A DNA stretch of 64,000 bases from Dromaius novaehollandiae (taxonomy: Eukaryota; Chordata; Aves; Casuariiformes; Dromaiidae): positions 207,205,773-207,269,772 of the forward strand of contig NC_088098.1 in NCBI RefSeq assembly GCF_036370855.1, written 5' to 3'. Positions 16,131 through 28,300 of the stretch are shown piece by piece. Made by a program: the position numbers and the translations under genes. The first letter of the stretch is position 1. Each line of letters begins with the position of its first letter. The notes beneath the pieces are model-generated. The model searched no databases, was not told the origin of the DNA, and was given only the letters and a program-made list of their open reading frames with translations.

Positions 16131-16564
16131 ACAAGCCTAATTTCCATAACAATCTCTGTCTCAGCAGCTGCAGGGGAAAGAGTTGAGGGTGGGCTGCTGC
16201 TTCCCCCAGCCAGCGGCACAGCACCTGGGCAAAGAGCAGAAGTGCTGCGGGCACAGTCTGAGGGGCTGAATGGGGGTGTGCTGGGGCGCACAGGTGGGTG
16301 GAGAGGGAGAAAGTTCCTTAGAGGTTTACATTAGATGGGGATGCTGTCCCTCATGAGGTGAAGAAGTAAAAGGATTCTTTGTATCACCAATGGGTATGAC
16401 CCTTCACAGACAGATTTTGGCCACCCACTGGCATGAGATCAGTTGGGCACTGAGGAACTTGTGTAAAGTGAGGAACTGAGGGAAGAGACTCTTGTCCCTA
16501 GCCCTGTGGACTCCAGCACCACTAGGGTATTGTGATGCTTTCTAGTACGAGCGCTGTGAAGACA

Positions 16565-17260
16565 AGAGTAACTTATTCCAGAGCTTTGCTACTTTGCAAG
16601 TAAAGCTTTTTCTAAGCATTTGAGCTAAATGTCACTGTTGCATATGAATCTGATGGATTCTTCTCCATGCCCTCTGTGAAGAGCAGTCTCTTGCTACTTT
16701 TTCTTATGAAAAGACTTTTCCTATTGTCTCCTGTCTCTCTTCTACATATATGAGAGTTCTTCCAACTTTCCCTTATAGGTGACATGCCTTTTACATTCTG
16801 CACGTTTTTCTTGAAATGTGGTGCTTGAACAGAATGGCATATCTCAGGTACTCCCTCACCTGTTCCAAGTGGAACAGAAAAGTCACCTCTATGCCTTACA
16901 CCTCACACTCCTCCTAATACATTCCAGACCGATGGGGGAATTTGGATGGGAGGGCTGGGGTTTGTGGGGCGGTCTTTTTATTACAAAAGCACCACAGAGA
17001 TAACTTGGTCAGTTTAAATCCACAGTAATCCCATATTTTTCTACACTCCTAATATCTAGCTGATTATTACCCATTTGATTTCTCCTTCATGATTGTAGTT
17101 GTTCTTTTGCATTCACCTTTACTTAATTTCACCTAGTTGAGTTCAGACCACTTCTCAAATGATTTGTGCTCTGTAGTCCATCATCCATCTCTGTACTGAA
17201 CAGAACAAACCTGCAGGGCCCCACTTCCAGTGTCTTCCCAATTAAATCCTTGAATTCAAA
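16565..17260 (-). mobile_element. Ancient CR1-like LINE fragment
   Basis: Read on the + strand, the segment follows the order of a reverse-complemented CR1-type LINE 3' region. It has a degenerate stretch with TGCAAGTAAAGCTTTTTC, then GTGGTGCTTGAACAGAATGG, then a later stretch near TAATTTCACCTAGTTGAG. It is heavily diverged and has no coding capacity. The boundaries are approximate. Confidence 0.45.
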
Positions 17261-20200
17261 CTTACTCCAGACTCTTCATCATAGTATTTAATATGCACTT
17301 GCAATAATCTGAAGTCCCCTGGGAAGCAGGCAAGTTCTGTGTCAGTCTCAAACTTTTTAGTGAGAGAGCACAGTTGCCATTGCAATATGACATGGTGGTG
17401 CTCAGCAAGAAAAATACACAACTGCCTTTATTCCACTACATGGGTTTCTTTGTAACACAGGAATTTCTGTTGCAGCCAAATAAATTACAAGGGCCAGCTC
17501 CTTAGCAGATATAAATGGAATATTTTTCTTGACATATGATTTGCTATGGCTGCTATAATTAGCAATGAGCCAGGATAAGAAACTCTGGTATGACCATCCT
17601 GGAGCACTGGAGGTTTGGAGAAGCTGGATCACAGATAAAAATCTTTTGTATCACAAGAGTCACCCCCTTCCTTAAAAAAGTTTTTCAATGTATAGCTAGT
17701 GCTAAAACTCAGTTAACTGTTCTGTAACAGAGGAGAAACTAAACAAAAAAATACCATGTGCTATTTAGCAAAATTAGCATATTGCATCTTATGACAACTC
17801 AGATATGGCCCAGATACGATTTGGTTTCATAAAGTAAAAATCTGTCTGTTTAGAATATGTGGGACTGTGCATCAGTCATTTGGTCTATGATTTAATACAT
17901 AATATTAACGCCTCATAGCCAAAAGCCAGAGTTTGTCTCACCTAAAGGAAAGCAACAGACAAATAGCTGAATCATTGCACCTGTATCTGTTAGAGGCAGA
18001 GGTATTTCATGGAGTACAGGCAAAGCTGTCAGAACATAGCATACTCAAAGCCTTTCATTATGGTATGTATAAGGAAGCCAAGATTACCTGAATGCATCAC
18101 CAAAGGAAAAGATTACAGACTTCTCCCAGACAGAAGAAACGACTCTCAGATTTTGTTGGTATTCTCTGTGATTGCAATACAGCCCACTTGTTCTCATCTG
18201 CAGTCAATAATACATTCTTCTCTCAGTTGATGGAGGTGAGAGGGCTGCTAAAAATACAGTGGTTTCTTGGAACTTCATTAACATTAATGTCTTCATCTCA
18301 CACATATTTTCCAAGGTATCAAGTGCCATCTCCAAGCCGTCCTTATTTCCACTGTTCTTACAGGAAAGATACTGAGAGGTTCTGGAGATTTGAAAACCAC
18401 ACTTCTCTGATGGGCACACACCTCCTCCTGATTCCCTTAACCAGCCACAAATAGCTAATATAAATGTCCTATAGTGTTTTTTTATCTCTGGATCTCAAAG
18501 TGTTTAACAAAGATTGATATCCTTGTCTACATTTCTGCACCAGAAAGAGAGCAGTTACTCACTCCATGATCCAGTTACTTAGGGTCTTAAACTTTCCCAT
18601 ACTGAATGTGAAACTTCAAGATGTTTTTCACGTCTTTTGGATGGATCATGATTAAAACAGTCTGGGTATGCCCTGCATAGAAGTCATTAACGGATAACAG
18701 CGTGATACCCTAACATCTTTGGCTGTTGATGTACGAGGCCATGCTGAGTTCAGCAACATTTGAATGAAGCTTTGTAGCTCTGAGATGTGAGTAGGTACAT
18801 CTGCACAGCACTGAGCCACGCATGGACTTGCCAGGTACATTTCAGCTCTGTTCTCTGTACTCATTTGCATGCTGTAATCACAGCTGTCGCAGAGCCCAGG
18901 GCAGGTAGTCCACTGAGGTTAGGCCTTACTGAACTTTAAAAGAAGCAACAAGCTGCTACTGTAAACCGTCAGATGTAGAATTGTGTTTCAGGAGCTTCCA
19001 GGGTACCTGATCCCTCTAAATAGACTGACCTGGAAACAGTATCTGGACACATCATAGATAAAGCTTTAGAACAGTGGTTTCCCAAGAGACTAACTGTATT
19101 ATTCAGAACTGTGTTATTCATAAATCTCTTGAGTCCTGGAGACAGAGTGCAGTCAGTTCAGCTGCTGATGCGGTCTTACAGCCTTGCATTGAAGTCAGTG
19201 AGCTGTGACAGTTTGCAAGAGCAGAGGCATGGCACCATGTAGCTGCTCTCTTGAGGCCTGGCAGCAAGGACCTGTCACAGCTTAGCCCAGCCTGTACTCT
19301 CCCAAAGCCCTCTATGGCTGGTACATCGTGACTCTGTTATTTCCTCTCTTATTTTATTATCTTTCCTCTCTGTTATTACTCTCTTATTTCCTTATTTTCC
19401 TTTTATCACTGATGCTAGAGGAAGACGAGATTCTCTCCTGCTTTCCCCATCCCACACAACCCTGTGTGCTGCAGCCCAGCAGAGCAGCAGCCCCTGCTCC
19501 TTCCTCTGGGACTATGCGGTGGGCCAAAAATAGCAAGATGGAGCAGGACAGGGTGAAAAGCCATTGAAACTTTGGCTCTATCCCTCCTGCTGCCCTGTAC
19601 ACCTACAGGTTGTATTTTACCAAGGACTGTAGTATGGTTGCTAGTCCAGTGCTGCGAGTCCCACATCTGTCTCAAAGCCTGGATCCTGCTGCAACAGGGA
19701 GTCCACAGTTGCTGTCACCTGCCCATGTGTGGTTGTGTGTGCCCAAGGCTCAGGGCCAGCTGCGAGGTACAGGCCAGGAGCCCCATACCTGTCACTTTGC
19801 GTCCTCTGCGTGGAGACACAGGGAGGGTCCAGCTGCCCCCACTTTTCCAGCGCATCTGGAGAGCCCCACGACAGCGTCCCAAGGCTGGGTGCTGTCCTTG
19901 TCTCCGGAAAGTGGATGCAAGTGTTTCCCTAACATGGAGTAGCACAGAAAGGTTTCTAAGCTACACCAACAGGTCTTCAAATTTCAGCCTCTCATTTTAT
20001 TGTTGTTATTTTGATCTATGCCAAGAGCTCTTTAGACTGACCAGTGCAAGTACAGTAAAGTAAGGAGTGGGTGTCTCTAAATTCACCTACACATGAATGT
20101 CTAAGTTGCTTTAGATGTTAAGAGACCTGTATCAGTCAGGAGAAAATAGCACGTGAAAAGGATGGGGACGTAAAAGGAAAAGCTGGATATTCCCCCACCC

Positions 20201-23200
20201 CCCACAGGACCTGGCATTACAGGAACTCTGGGAGTTTCTGATGGATATTTGTTGAGATGAATGACGTTGAGAGATGAAAATTTGGCCTCAAGGACCGTTA
20301 GTAGTGCTGTGAAATCGCTGGGGCTGGTGCTGTGAGAGCATGATGGATGGGCACAGAGGTGGAGTTGCTTGGCAGGCTAGATTTCAGATGGGAATGATTC
20401 ACAGAGCAGCTTAGCCTGAAAAACAAAATAATCTTGCTTCTGAGTTTCCACTGTTTGAAATTATGAACGTTTCTGCATTGCTGACAGCCCTTAAAGGGAG
20501 CACAGGGAGCGAGAAGGGCACACAGCTCATTTCTGTGCTGCCGCACGGCCTCCCCCCGGCCCCGTCTGAGGTAAGCGGCACGCCCCAGCTCCTCGCTTCC
20601 CTCCAACGAGCTCGGCGTGGGTCCTCCCTCCTCCCGCACCTCACAGTGAGGATGGGCCCATTTGGGGCTTGCTGCCTCCCGGCTGGCCGGGGTTGGATGG
20701 CCCCGTGCTCCTCTCACTCCCTCCAGTCAGCCCCGGCCATCCAGCCTCCCCAGCGGGCAGGGGCAGCTGCCCCTGCCCCACCCCGTGACCAGCCGGAACC
20801 AGTCTGAACGGGGCAGGGCCAGCCCTGGCGCTGCCTGTGGTGTGGCGGCTGAGGCAGTTGCGTTTTAGCAGTAATCAAGTCACTTTGCTCCTGGAAATGG
20901 TTACACTGTGGGGTTTTTATGCATTCGCGGGTTTGAGCAGGAAGGTGGCGGTTTCCCCAGCACGTTAGGACTCAGATTTTTCTCTCCCGTTTTCCTTTTC
21001 CCATCTTTCTGGCAATGTCGGGCGGGTGGCAGAGCATCAGCCTCTATAGCACCTCGGGCTCGTGGTATGTCTCTCAAGGCCCAGCCTTCCCCAGGGGCTT
21101 CTGCCTTTCCCTGCTTGCAAGGCCATGGATGCAAGCTATTGCTGCCCCAGGAGGTTCATCTCTCTGTGTTTTCCCGTGCCTCACCGTGGTGGACTTCAGC
21201 TCTCACAGCTCGGACTGATTTTCTCAGTGAAGCCGAGCTGAGGATGTGCATCTTGCTCACCCACTGGGGCCTTGAGTCCCAGGCAGCTGAACCCCAGGCC
21301 GTGGGTTGCAATAGCCTCTCTTAATTCTTTAGCTCGCTTGCATGTGCCAGTCCTTTCCTCTCACTTCACTGTTAAATCCTTTCTTGTGCTACCATTCTGC
21401 TTTAAATGTACTGGAAATTATTTGAAGATACACTTCTTATTGCCACTTGTTCAACAGATTCAAAATATTTTCTGGAGCCTGAGCCATATCCTCTAAATTC
21501 TTCGGTTTTATGAGGAGTTGGTTTGGGCTTTCATCAGAGAGAGAGAAACAAGAAAATTCCTTGGTCCATCCTTTCTTTTCCTGGGAAATACGTCCTCTAC
21601 AGCCTGTCCTCTAGTTCGCAGCCTTGAAGGATTTTCTGTGAGTCACAATGAGCCAAAGTTAGTCCAAACCTCCCACCTCTTGCCTTAGGCTCAAAGCCTT
21701 TTGATGATCTTTAGAGAGACAGGGATGAATACCATCATCTGTACAGTCATCTCTGCAATATCCTGACCAGAAGAAAAGTAGCCTTTATCTATAAACAAAT
21801 GCATGGAGATTTTTCACCTCCTTCAGGTCAATCTCACAGCCACCACTTAGGCATCTCCCTCCTCTGCAGGTTATGTCTGGTAGGCAGGGCTCTTTAGGAT
21901 GGGACAGTCATATCTATGCAGCTAAATAACAGAAGGTCTACAGTTGTTTCCCTAAGGTATAAACTCACTTCTTTCCACAGAGCATAGGGCTAATTCTGTA
22001 TAGAGCAGACCAGCTATGTCATGGTACATAGCTCTTGACTCTAGGCCCCTGGGGATATCCCTAGGACCCAAGACAAAGTTACAATTTTGGAAGGATTTTA
22101 GTCCAAAGCACTATAATATGAGGGCTGTGCCACAGCCCACCAGAGTAGTTTTTTAATAATATGAAGCTAAGGATATATTTTGGAGGTCCTGGAAGGATGC
22201 CATCTCGGAAGATGCAAATCTTGATGGGAAAGTGTTGGAGAGATGTGTAGGGCAGACGGAACCAAGCTGGTGTAGTCTCATCCCTGTTGCCTTCTGGAAG
22301 TTGTTCCTGAAGTGAATTATCCCTGGAGACTTGCCCAGAATTTGTCTTAGAGAAAGCCAGTTGGAGCAGTCCAAAATACAGCTCAGGAATGAGTGAACAG
22401 CTTAACAATGAGGACAGCAGGGTTCAAAACGTTGAGCTTAGTCCTTGGCACTCTTTTATTTAGCAGTATAAACATACTCCCAGATGCTAAGCAGACAAAT
22501 AGCCCTTGGGTCTGTGTCTCATCCTGCAGCTTAGACTCCTGGCACAGAGGTCTTCTGAATTGTGAAGCATCAAATAATTCTGTCATCCCAAAGGTAATAC
22601 AATTAAGAGGAAAAATAAACAATAAAATAATTTTTTTGGTGCTGGTTGGGAGGTTTTACTTCCATTGCTTTAGGCACTAGGAGATTTTAAGTGTGCAACA
22701 GCTTAAGAAATTTAAAACATACCACAAATACAGTGAGCTCAGGCTACTATCTATCTTCCAGGGACTGGATCCCCATTCAAATGCCTTCAAAGGCACCTAC
22801 CACTCTCCCTGGACTGTATGGAGAAGCTAGGCTCTTACTTTAGAGGACTAATCCAGTAGGCGCTTGAGTTAGGTGGGAGTTCCTGAATATGCAAGTAGTT
22901 TTGTTTACATGAAGGCACTTAGTAAATCATCTCAGTGGTGTAAAGAGTTTGTAAATTGGCAGTGGCAAGTCACTTTAATAAAGTTTTATGAAGCCAAAGA
23001 GAGGATGTAAATTTAACTACCTAAGAAAAAATCAAGTGTTATAATGTGACAGCTGTGTTACAGTCCATCAGAGAGAGTCTGATAGCATGAAAATATTTTG
23101 AAGTGAATAATAGATTCACTGTGTTCATTACCATGTGTCACTTCAGAAATATACCTTTTTGGTGCTTAAAAGAAGTATTTACATTCTTAAATTACACTAG

Positions 23201-26200
23201 TACTTCAGTATATTCAGTCAAATATCCCATTGTGAGGAAAAAATGGCCAAATTCCAATCTAATGCTGTGGTAAATTTTCTCTCAGCCATCTTGTTGGCTG
23301 TGATGTGATTGCCTAACAAATGCAAGGAAGTCCAGAGGGTCTCTGCTTCCTCAGGCTATAAAGTTTTGTCTTTTATTAAGTGAGCTTTATTTCCCCAATT
23401 CTGCCTTACCCTGAAACCTGCTCAGTCCTTTCCCAAAGAGCATCTCCCTCTACAGGAAATATGAGAGAAATGACTTTGGGATAATGGGGGTTTGGATAGC
23501 CTTAACCCTGGCAATTGCATTTCCAGACATTATAGTCCTGGTATCTCATTGCCCACACTAGGTAGCTGAAATATCTCTCCTGGCTGCAACTTGCCAAATG
23601 AGATAATTTCCTGAAAAGTGAATAACTGTTAGTCACTTCACAGGGACAGATTAAAACAGTTTGGGAACCATTTGTTTGCAGAGATAACAGTCCTTCAAAC
23701 ACTTAAAGAAATCCATTAGGAAACAGATAAACCAATGCTATGCCAGGATACCTGCTGTATGAAAGTGATGATCTTGCAGTTGGTCACAGAGTAGCATTTA
23801 ACTTTTACACCAGGCTATGAAGTTCAACATATTGTCTGAGCTTTAGTTCATGGATTACTAACAATCCCTCAAGACAAAATTCACTTTCCAACTCCCCTGC
23901 ACCACTGAAGTAGTGCTACTGGATTATTATTATTCAGTCAAGGGCATAGTGTGTCTGACCCTCACACAGAGCAAAATGCTTTGGTACCTGTGCAATGCAT
24001 GTAAAGACTATGCAGACTCAACTGCCATCCAACCCAAACCAGAGACTGACAAGTTTCAGTTTTCATTGTGTAACTATCATTTGCCCTTAAACCAGGCCAG
24101 CACTCCCCAGAAACCTCCAGCTGCAGGAGGGAAAGCAAATCTGAGGGGCTGAGGTGGTCTGCATACAGCCCTTTTCTTTCCTTCCAGCAAGTTTGTCCTC
24201 TTTGAAGAACTGCAGTGCCAGGAACTCCAAGGCAATCAATCACCCTGGCAGGAGAGCAGCTGAGCTGGTCCATGTAGGAATGAGGGCTCCTCACCACCAC
24301 AAGCACATAGTGTCTAGCTGCTCCTGACCAACAGCCTTGCATTGAGAAGCTGGTAGCAAGTGCATCAGCTACTTGCAGTATGTGAACTGAGCCCTAAATT
24401 GACACGCTGGAGTAAGATGTGAGTACCACAAAAAGCAGTGGCAATAAAATCAGTAAAATGTTAATCTTACAGACTTCATCGCTTTTTCATTTGCTTTTCC
24501 ATACTTCCATGCTCCCAAAGTGAATAAACAGCAAAGTGTCATTTCTCTCAGTTCATCTGTGCATGCGTCTGCTGCATATCATAGCCCATGCTGGCTGTTT
24601 GGCCTTCTGCTGCCTACAGAGCAGAATAGGCAAACAGGATATTCCTCAAAGGAAAATAGTGAACCCTGTAGTCATGATTCTTCAGACTGGCCAGCCTTGG
24701 AGCTCTTTGGACTTGTTTCAAAAGAATGTCAGATTACTTGTCACATAAAAGAAAAAGTCACCTTTTGCTTTCTATTTCCTGTTTTTGCATCCTTTTAAAA
24801 ATGTCTTAGCTACTTAGATATGTGGAATTTTTTTAAACAGGATTTTTTTTTAATTCATTGTTGAAATGTCTATGAAAGCTGGCAGAAGTATTTTGTGAAA
24901 AACCTCAAGGCTTTAAACTTTCAGAAAATTCCCATTAAAATTTACATCTCAGCTTAAATTTAAAATACATCTTGGCCAATTGTAGCTTGCTTGAAATTTC
25001 ATGCTTTGCAGTTCCCTATTATTCTAACACAAGGTTAGAAAAATGAACATATTTTACTCATTATGTTTCCCTAGAGTCAATATTTCTCTGATATTGATAG
25101 AAAATTAATGTTGTGCAACATTATAATAAACATACAGCTTTTTAAAAAAATGTAATATCATGAAGTGAAACTATGAATTCATTCTTAATTTTGCTTCCCA
25201 ATGTATACATTTATGACACAGTCTTCAATTATGGGATGATATGGTAGTTTTTCCTGATGCCCTGCTTTATCTAGTGCACAGGAGGGCAGTGTTCAATAAG
25301 CAGCTACTTAGTATTTTCTTTCTGTTCTCTGTGGACTATGAATATGCACCATATTCAAAGCCTGCTCTGAATATGGAAGCTTTCTGTGCTTGTAATTGTG
25401 AGTTTCTGATGTCAGAGCTCCATCTGGATGCAGATGGATCCATCTGGATGAGAATCCTGTGGATTGGTAGAGAGTGTACCTGGATTCCAGCTTTCCCTCC
25501 CTCCTGTGAGCCAGTGAGCCCAGTCAGGGCCTGGAGAATTTGTGCTGGGAATTCAACCAGAATGGTTTGGGGGTATGAAAGCAGGGAGATATTCTCTCTC
25601 CTCTAGATAAACACCTTTTCCTTCAGAGGAAGGAAGAAAATCTCTTTGGGAAAAAGCAACTTGTGTCTGCAGGATGCTGTCTATCAGAAAGGAACCTCCA
25701 TCTGAGCAAAAGAATGTGTGCCTTTCTTCTCTGCAGCTCAAGGAGGCCATTATCAGATGGATAGAAGTTATGGACCTCCTTCTTCAAAAGGAGGATTGAG
25801 AACAAGGGTTTGATCAGCTCTCCTGGCTCTTGGGTCAATATGAGGAGGTCCCAAGATTCTTCCCAAGTGACCAAGGTGAGGTGTTTCCCCACGACACTGT
25901 GTGGCTGCATGGGTCTCTCTAAGTGTCATCAGATATCAGGCAGCTGTGGAAGCTGTTGACCTAAAGAAACCTAGACAGGAGTATACAGGTAGAGGGGAGG
26001 TTTAAGGCTTTATGTTTTTTTCAGATAACAGAATAGAAAATCATGGAGGTCTGAGAGTGTGCTGAGATTCAATTGAAGCCTGATTTCCTAAGGAAGTGGG
26101 GCTTTCACCTACTCCCTCTGGTTTGGTGGGTGTAAGTGAATACTCCTCTAACAACAAGGTCGCATTCTTGCCCATTCGGAGAGGGCAGGGAAAGTCTAGA

Positions 26201-28300
26201 AGCTATTCAGGTCCTGGAGATGTTGTCCTAAGAAGAAGCAGGGCTTTTAAAAAGGCAGCTTTGGAGTCCTAAGCAGCCTGAATCCTGGCCATCCTTTGCT
26301 GTTACACTCTTTATCTGGAACTCAAAGGTTGGCCTTTGCCTCTGTGGTGTGTTCTGTGTGGCGAGTGCATGTGGTGTTGGTGTTGGCTGTGAGTCCCAGG
26401 TTTGAACTCCCTCTGGAATGGTGGAGGGGAGGAGGGCAAACATTCAAGAAGAAATTAATATCCCCTAACTTGAGCTTCTAGATATTACCTGAATGTAGCT
26501 ACATCCCTCTAGGCTCTCTTTGGAGTTCTAGATTGAAATAAAGGCAACTGATGGCAGAACAGGAGGCAATGAGACTTGAGAGGTGTGTCCTTCTGGGACA
26601 ACATTTTTCTCTCCAGGAAGTCTGCTGGGGCAAAATCTGCCTGGGATGACTTGCTCAGACTAATTCCTTTTTAGCCATCCAAAGTTCTCAGTAAGAGAAG
26701 ACCTGACAGAAGAGTTTCTTTTTGTCCCTCTCAAGACTGATCCTATTTCCTCTAAAATGTGCCTCCTCCCAAAGCTCTCATATAAGAAATACTAAGAAAG
26801 ATACTAACCCTAAAAGGGAGCTTTCCTACTGTATCCTGCTACAGGATGGAGAAGAGATTCAGAGTCTGATTGTTGTTTGCTTGCAACTCTCTTCAAAAAC
26901 CTGAAATGTGTGGAGACATTGATTGTTAATGCAGAACATGGTATTTTTTTCTTCCAGCCTGGATTTTCCCTGCTGACACTATGGAGTTTCTGTATTCTTA
27001 TCTGGGGATTGAGAAGGAGGCTTTTTGGGTTTGACTAGATGTGTTTAATAATTTACTTATGAAACCAAAACTGAAGCTCTCTTTCAGTCAGTGGTCTCAA
27101 AAGGTTTCCAAACATAGCTCAGGGTACCTGCCGGTTTTGTACCCTAGGGACTTTACTCCTGTGAATGGTAAAGTACAATATGTTTCTTGGCCTTGCAAGA
27201 TTGCATATCCCACCCAAGCTGGGTGCAGCATATCCCACTCAAGTATTCCTGGTCTGCTTAAGGTACCCACAAGTGGTGATGTAGCTCCAAAATGGTAATT
27301 CCAGCTCACTACAATTCACGTCCCCAACTTGGGGGACCTCAGTTTGTGGCTTTCTGATGGAACTGCTGAATGGTCTACTCATGTTCATAATCCTTAAAAA
27401 GAAGATAAAGTAGATACTGACTATTGTCTGCAAGTAATTTGCAAAGTGATAGAAGAACCTTCAGGTATCCTATTTGGCTTCTCACATCAAGTAGGTTTTA
27501 GGGACCCTGTTTCCCATGTGCATTCAGCAGATTAGGGGCCATCAAAAAGGAAGAAAATGCCAGTTTGCTTTTAGCTTGGTAGAACTGAGGATTATGGAGT
27601 GTCCTTTCAAAGTGTGCTTTGCATATGACTCACTGGGATTTAGAACAAATTAATGAACACCTCAGAGCTTGTTCATGGCACAACTTACTATCGACTGCTC
27701 TGAATCTGGATTTCCTTCTTTTTCTTTTAATCAGGCCCCCCTGTTGAAGGAGAATGAATCAAACAAAGGACTGTGCACACCAATCTTGAGGCTCAACATT
27801 GCCATTTTACTTTCTTGGGTATTTAAAAGACAGGTGGATGTAACTGTTTCTAGAAAGAGTGTAGTGATGAGCCGGTTAAAGATGGACTTTTTCCTTAAGA
27901 TTGGAATTTAGCTTATCATTCTAAAAGGGCAAAATAAATCATGAGCAGTACCATTAAAATACATGTAGAATTGAGCTGGGCAGTTGTAGCAATAGATCTT
28001 AAAATAGGAAGTTACAGCTGAAATGCTCAATCATGCTGAGACTGCGGCCAGTTTTTAGATAGTAACTTGCACAATAGATATGCTGGTTATCATGTGCTCA
28101 TGTTTTCTCAACAGTGACACTTTTAAAGGTTCAGCAAATTTTGAACTAAAATTGTCAGAGCAAAATGAATTATGAGAACAAAAATTAAATAAACACAATT
28201 ATAACTACTGTCCGAAGTATGTATCTACTAAGCTTTTTCAGATGGCAACATGTGATTGCCCCTGGAACCTTCAATCACTTATGCTGTTGTAGTTTACAAA
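17261..28300. other. Intergenic, mostly unannotated
   Basis: About 11 kb between the old CR1 fragment and the probable PANX1 3' end. No exon of a known family was recognised on either strand. A GC-rich patch lies at about 20.48-20.87 kb. The part from 25.2 to 27.9 kb is less AT-rich than its flanks and may be an old repeat I cannot name. Confidence 0.45.
20480..20870. promoter_or_regulatory. Intergenic GC/CpG-rich patch
   Basis: Composition rises abruptly here, with several CpGs (GCCGCACGG, GAGCTCGGCG, GGCTGGCCGG). No coding frame or TATA box was recognised. It could be a small CpG island of a non-coding RNA, or chance GC enrichment. Confidence 0.3.

Noticed and set aside
16104-16140. Possible primer-binding site after the LTR-like segment
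   Set aside because: TGGTGGCCGACAAG does not match any tRNA 3' end well enough, and no clear CA terminus precedes it.
19572-20063. 163-codon + strand frame
   Set aside because: Cysteine-rich with no recognisable domain and no splice or start context. Competing frames are equally long on both strands.
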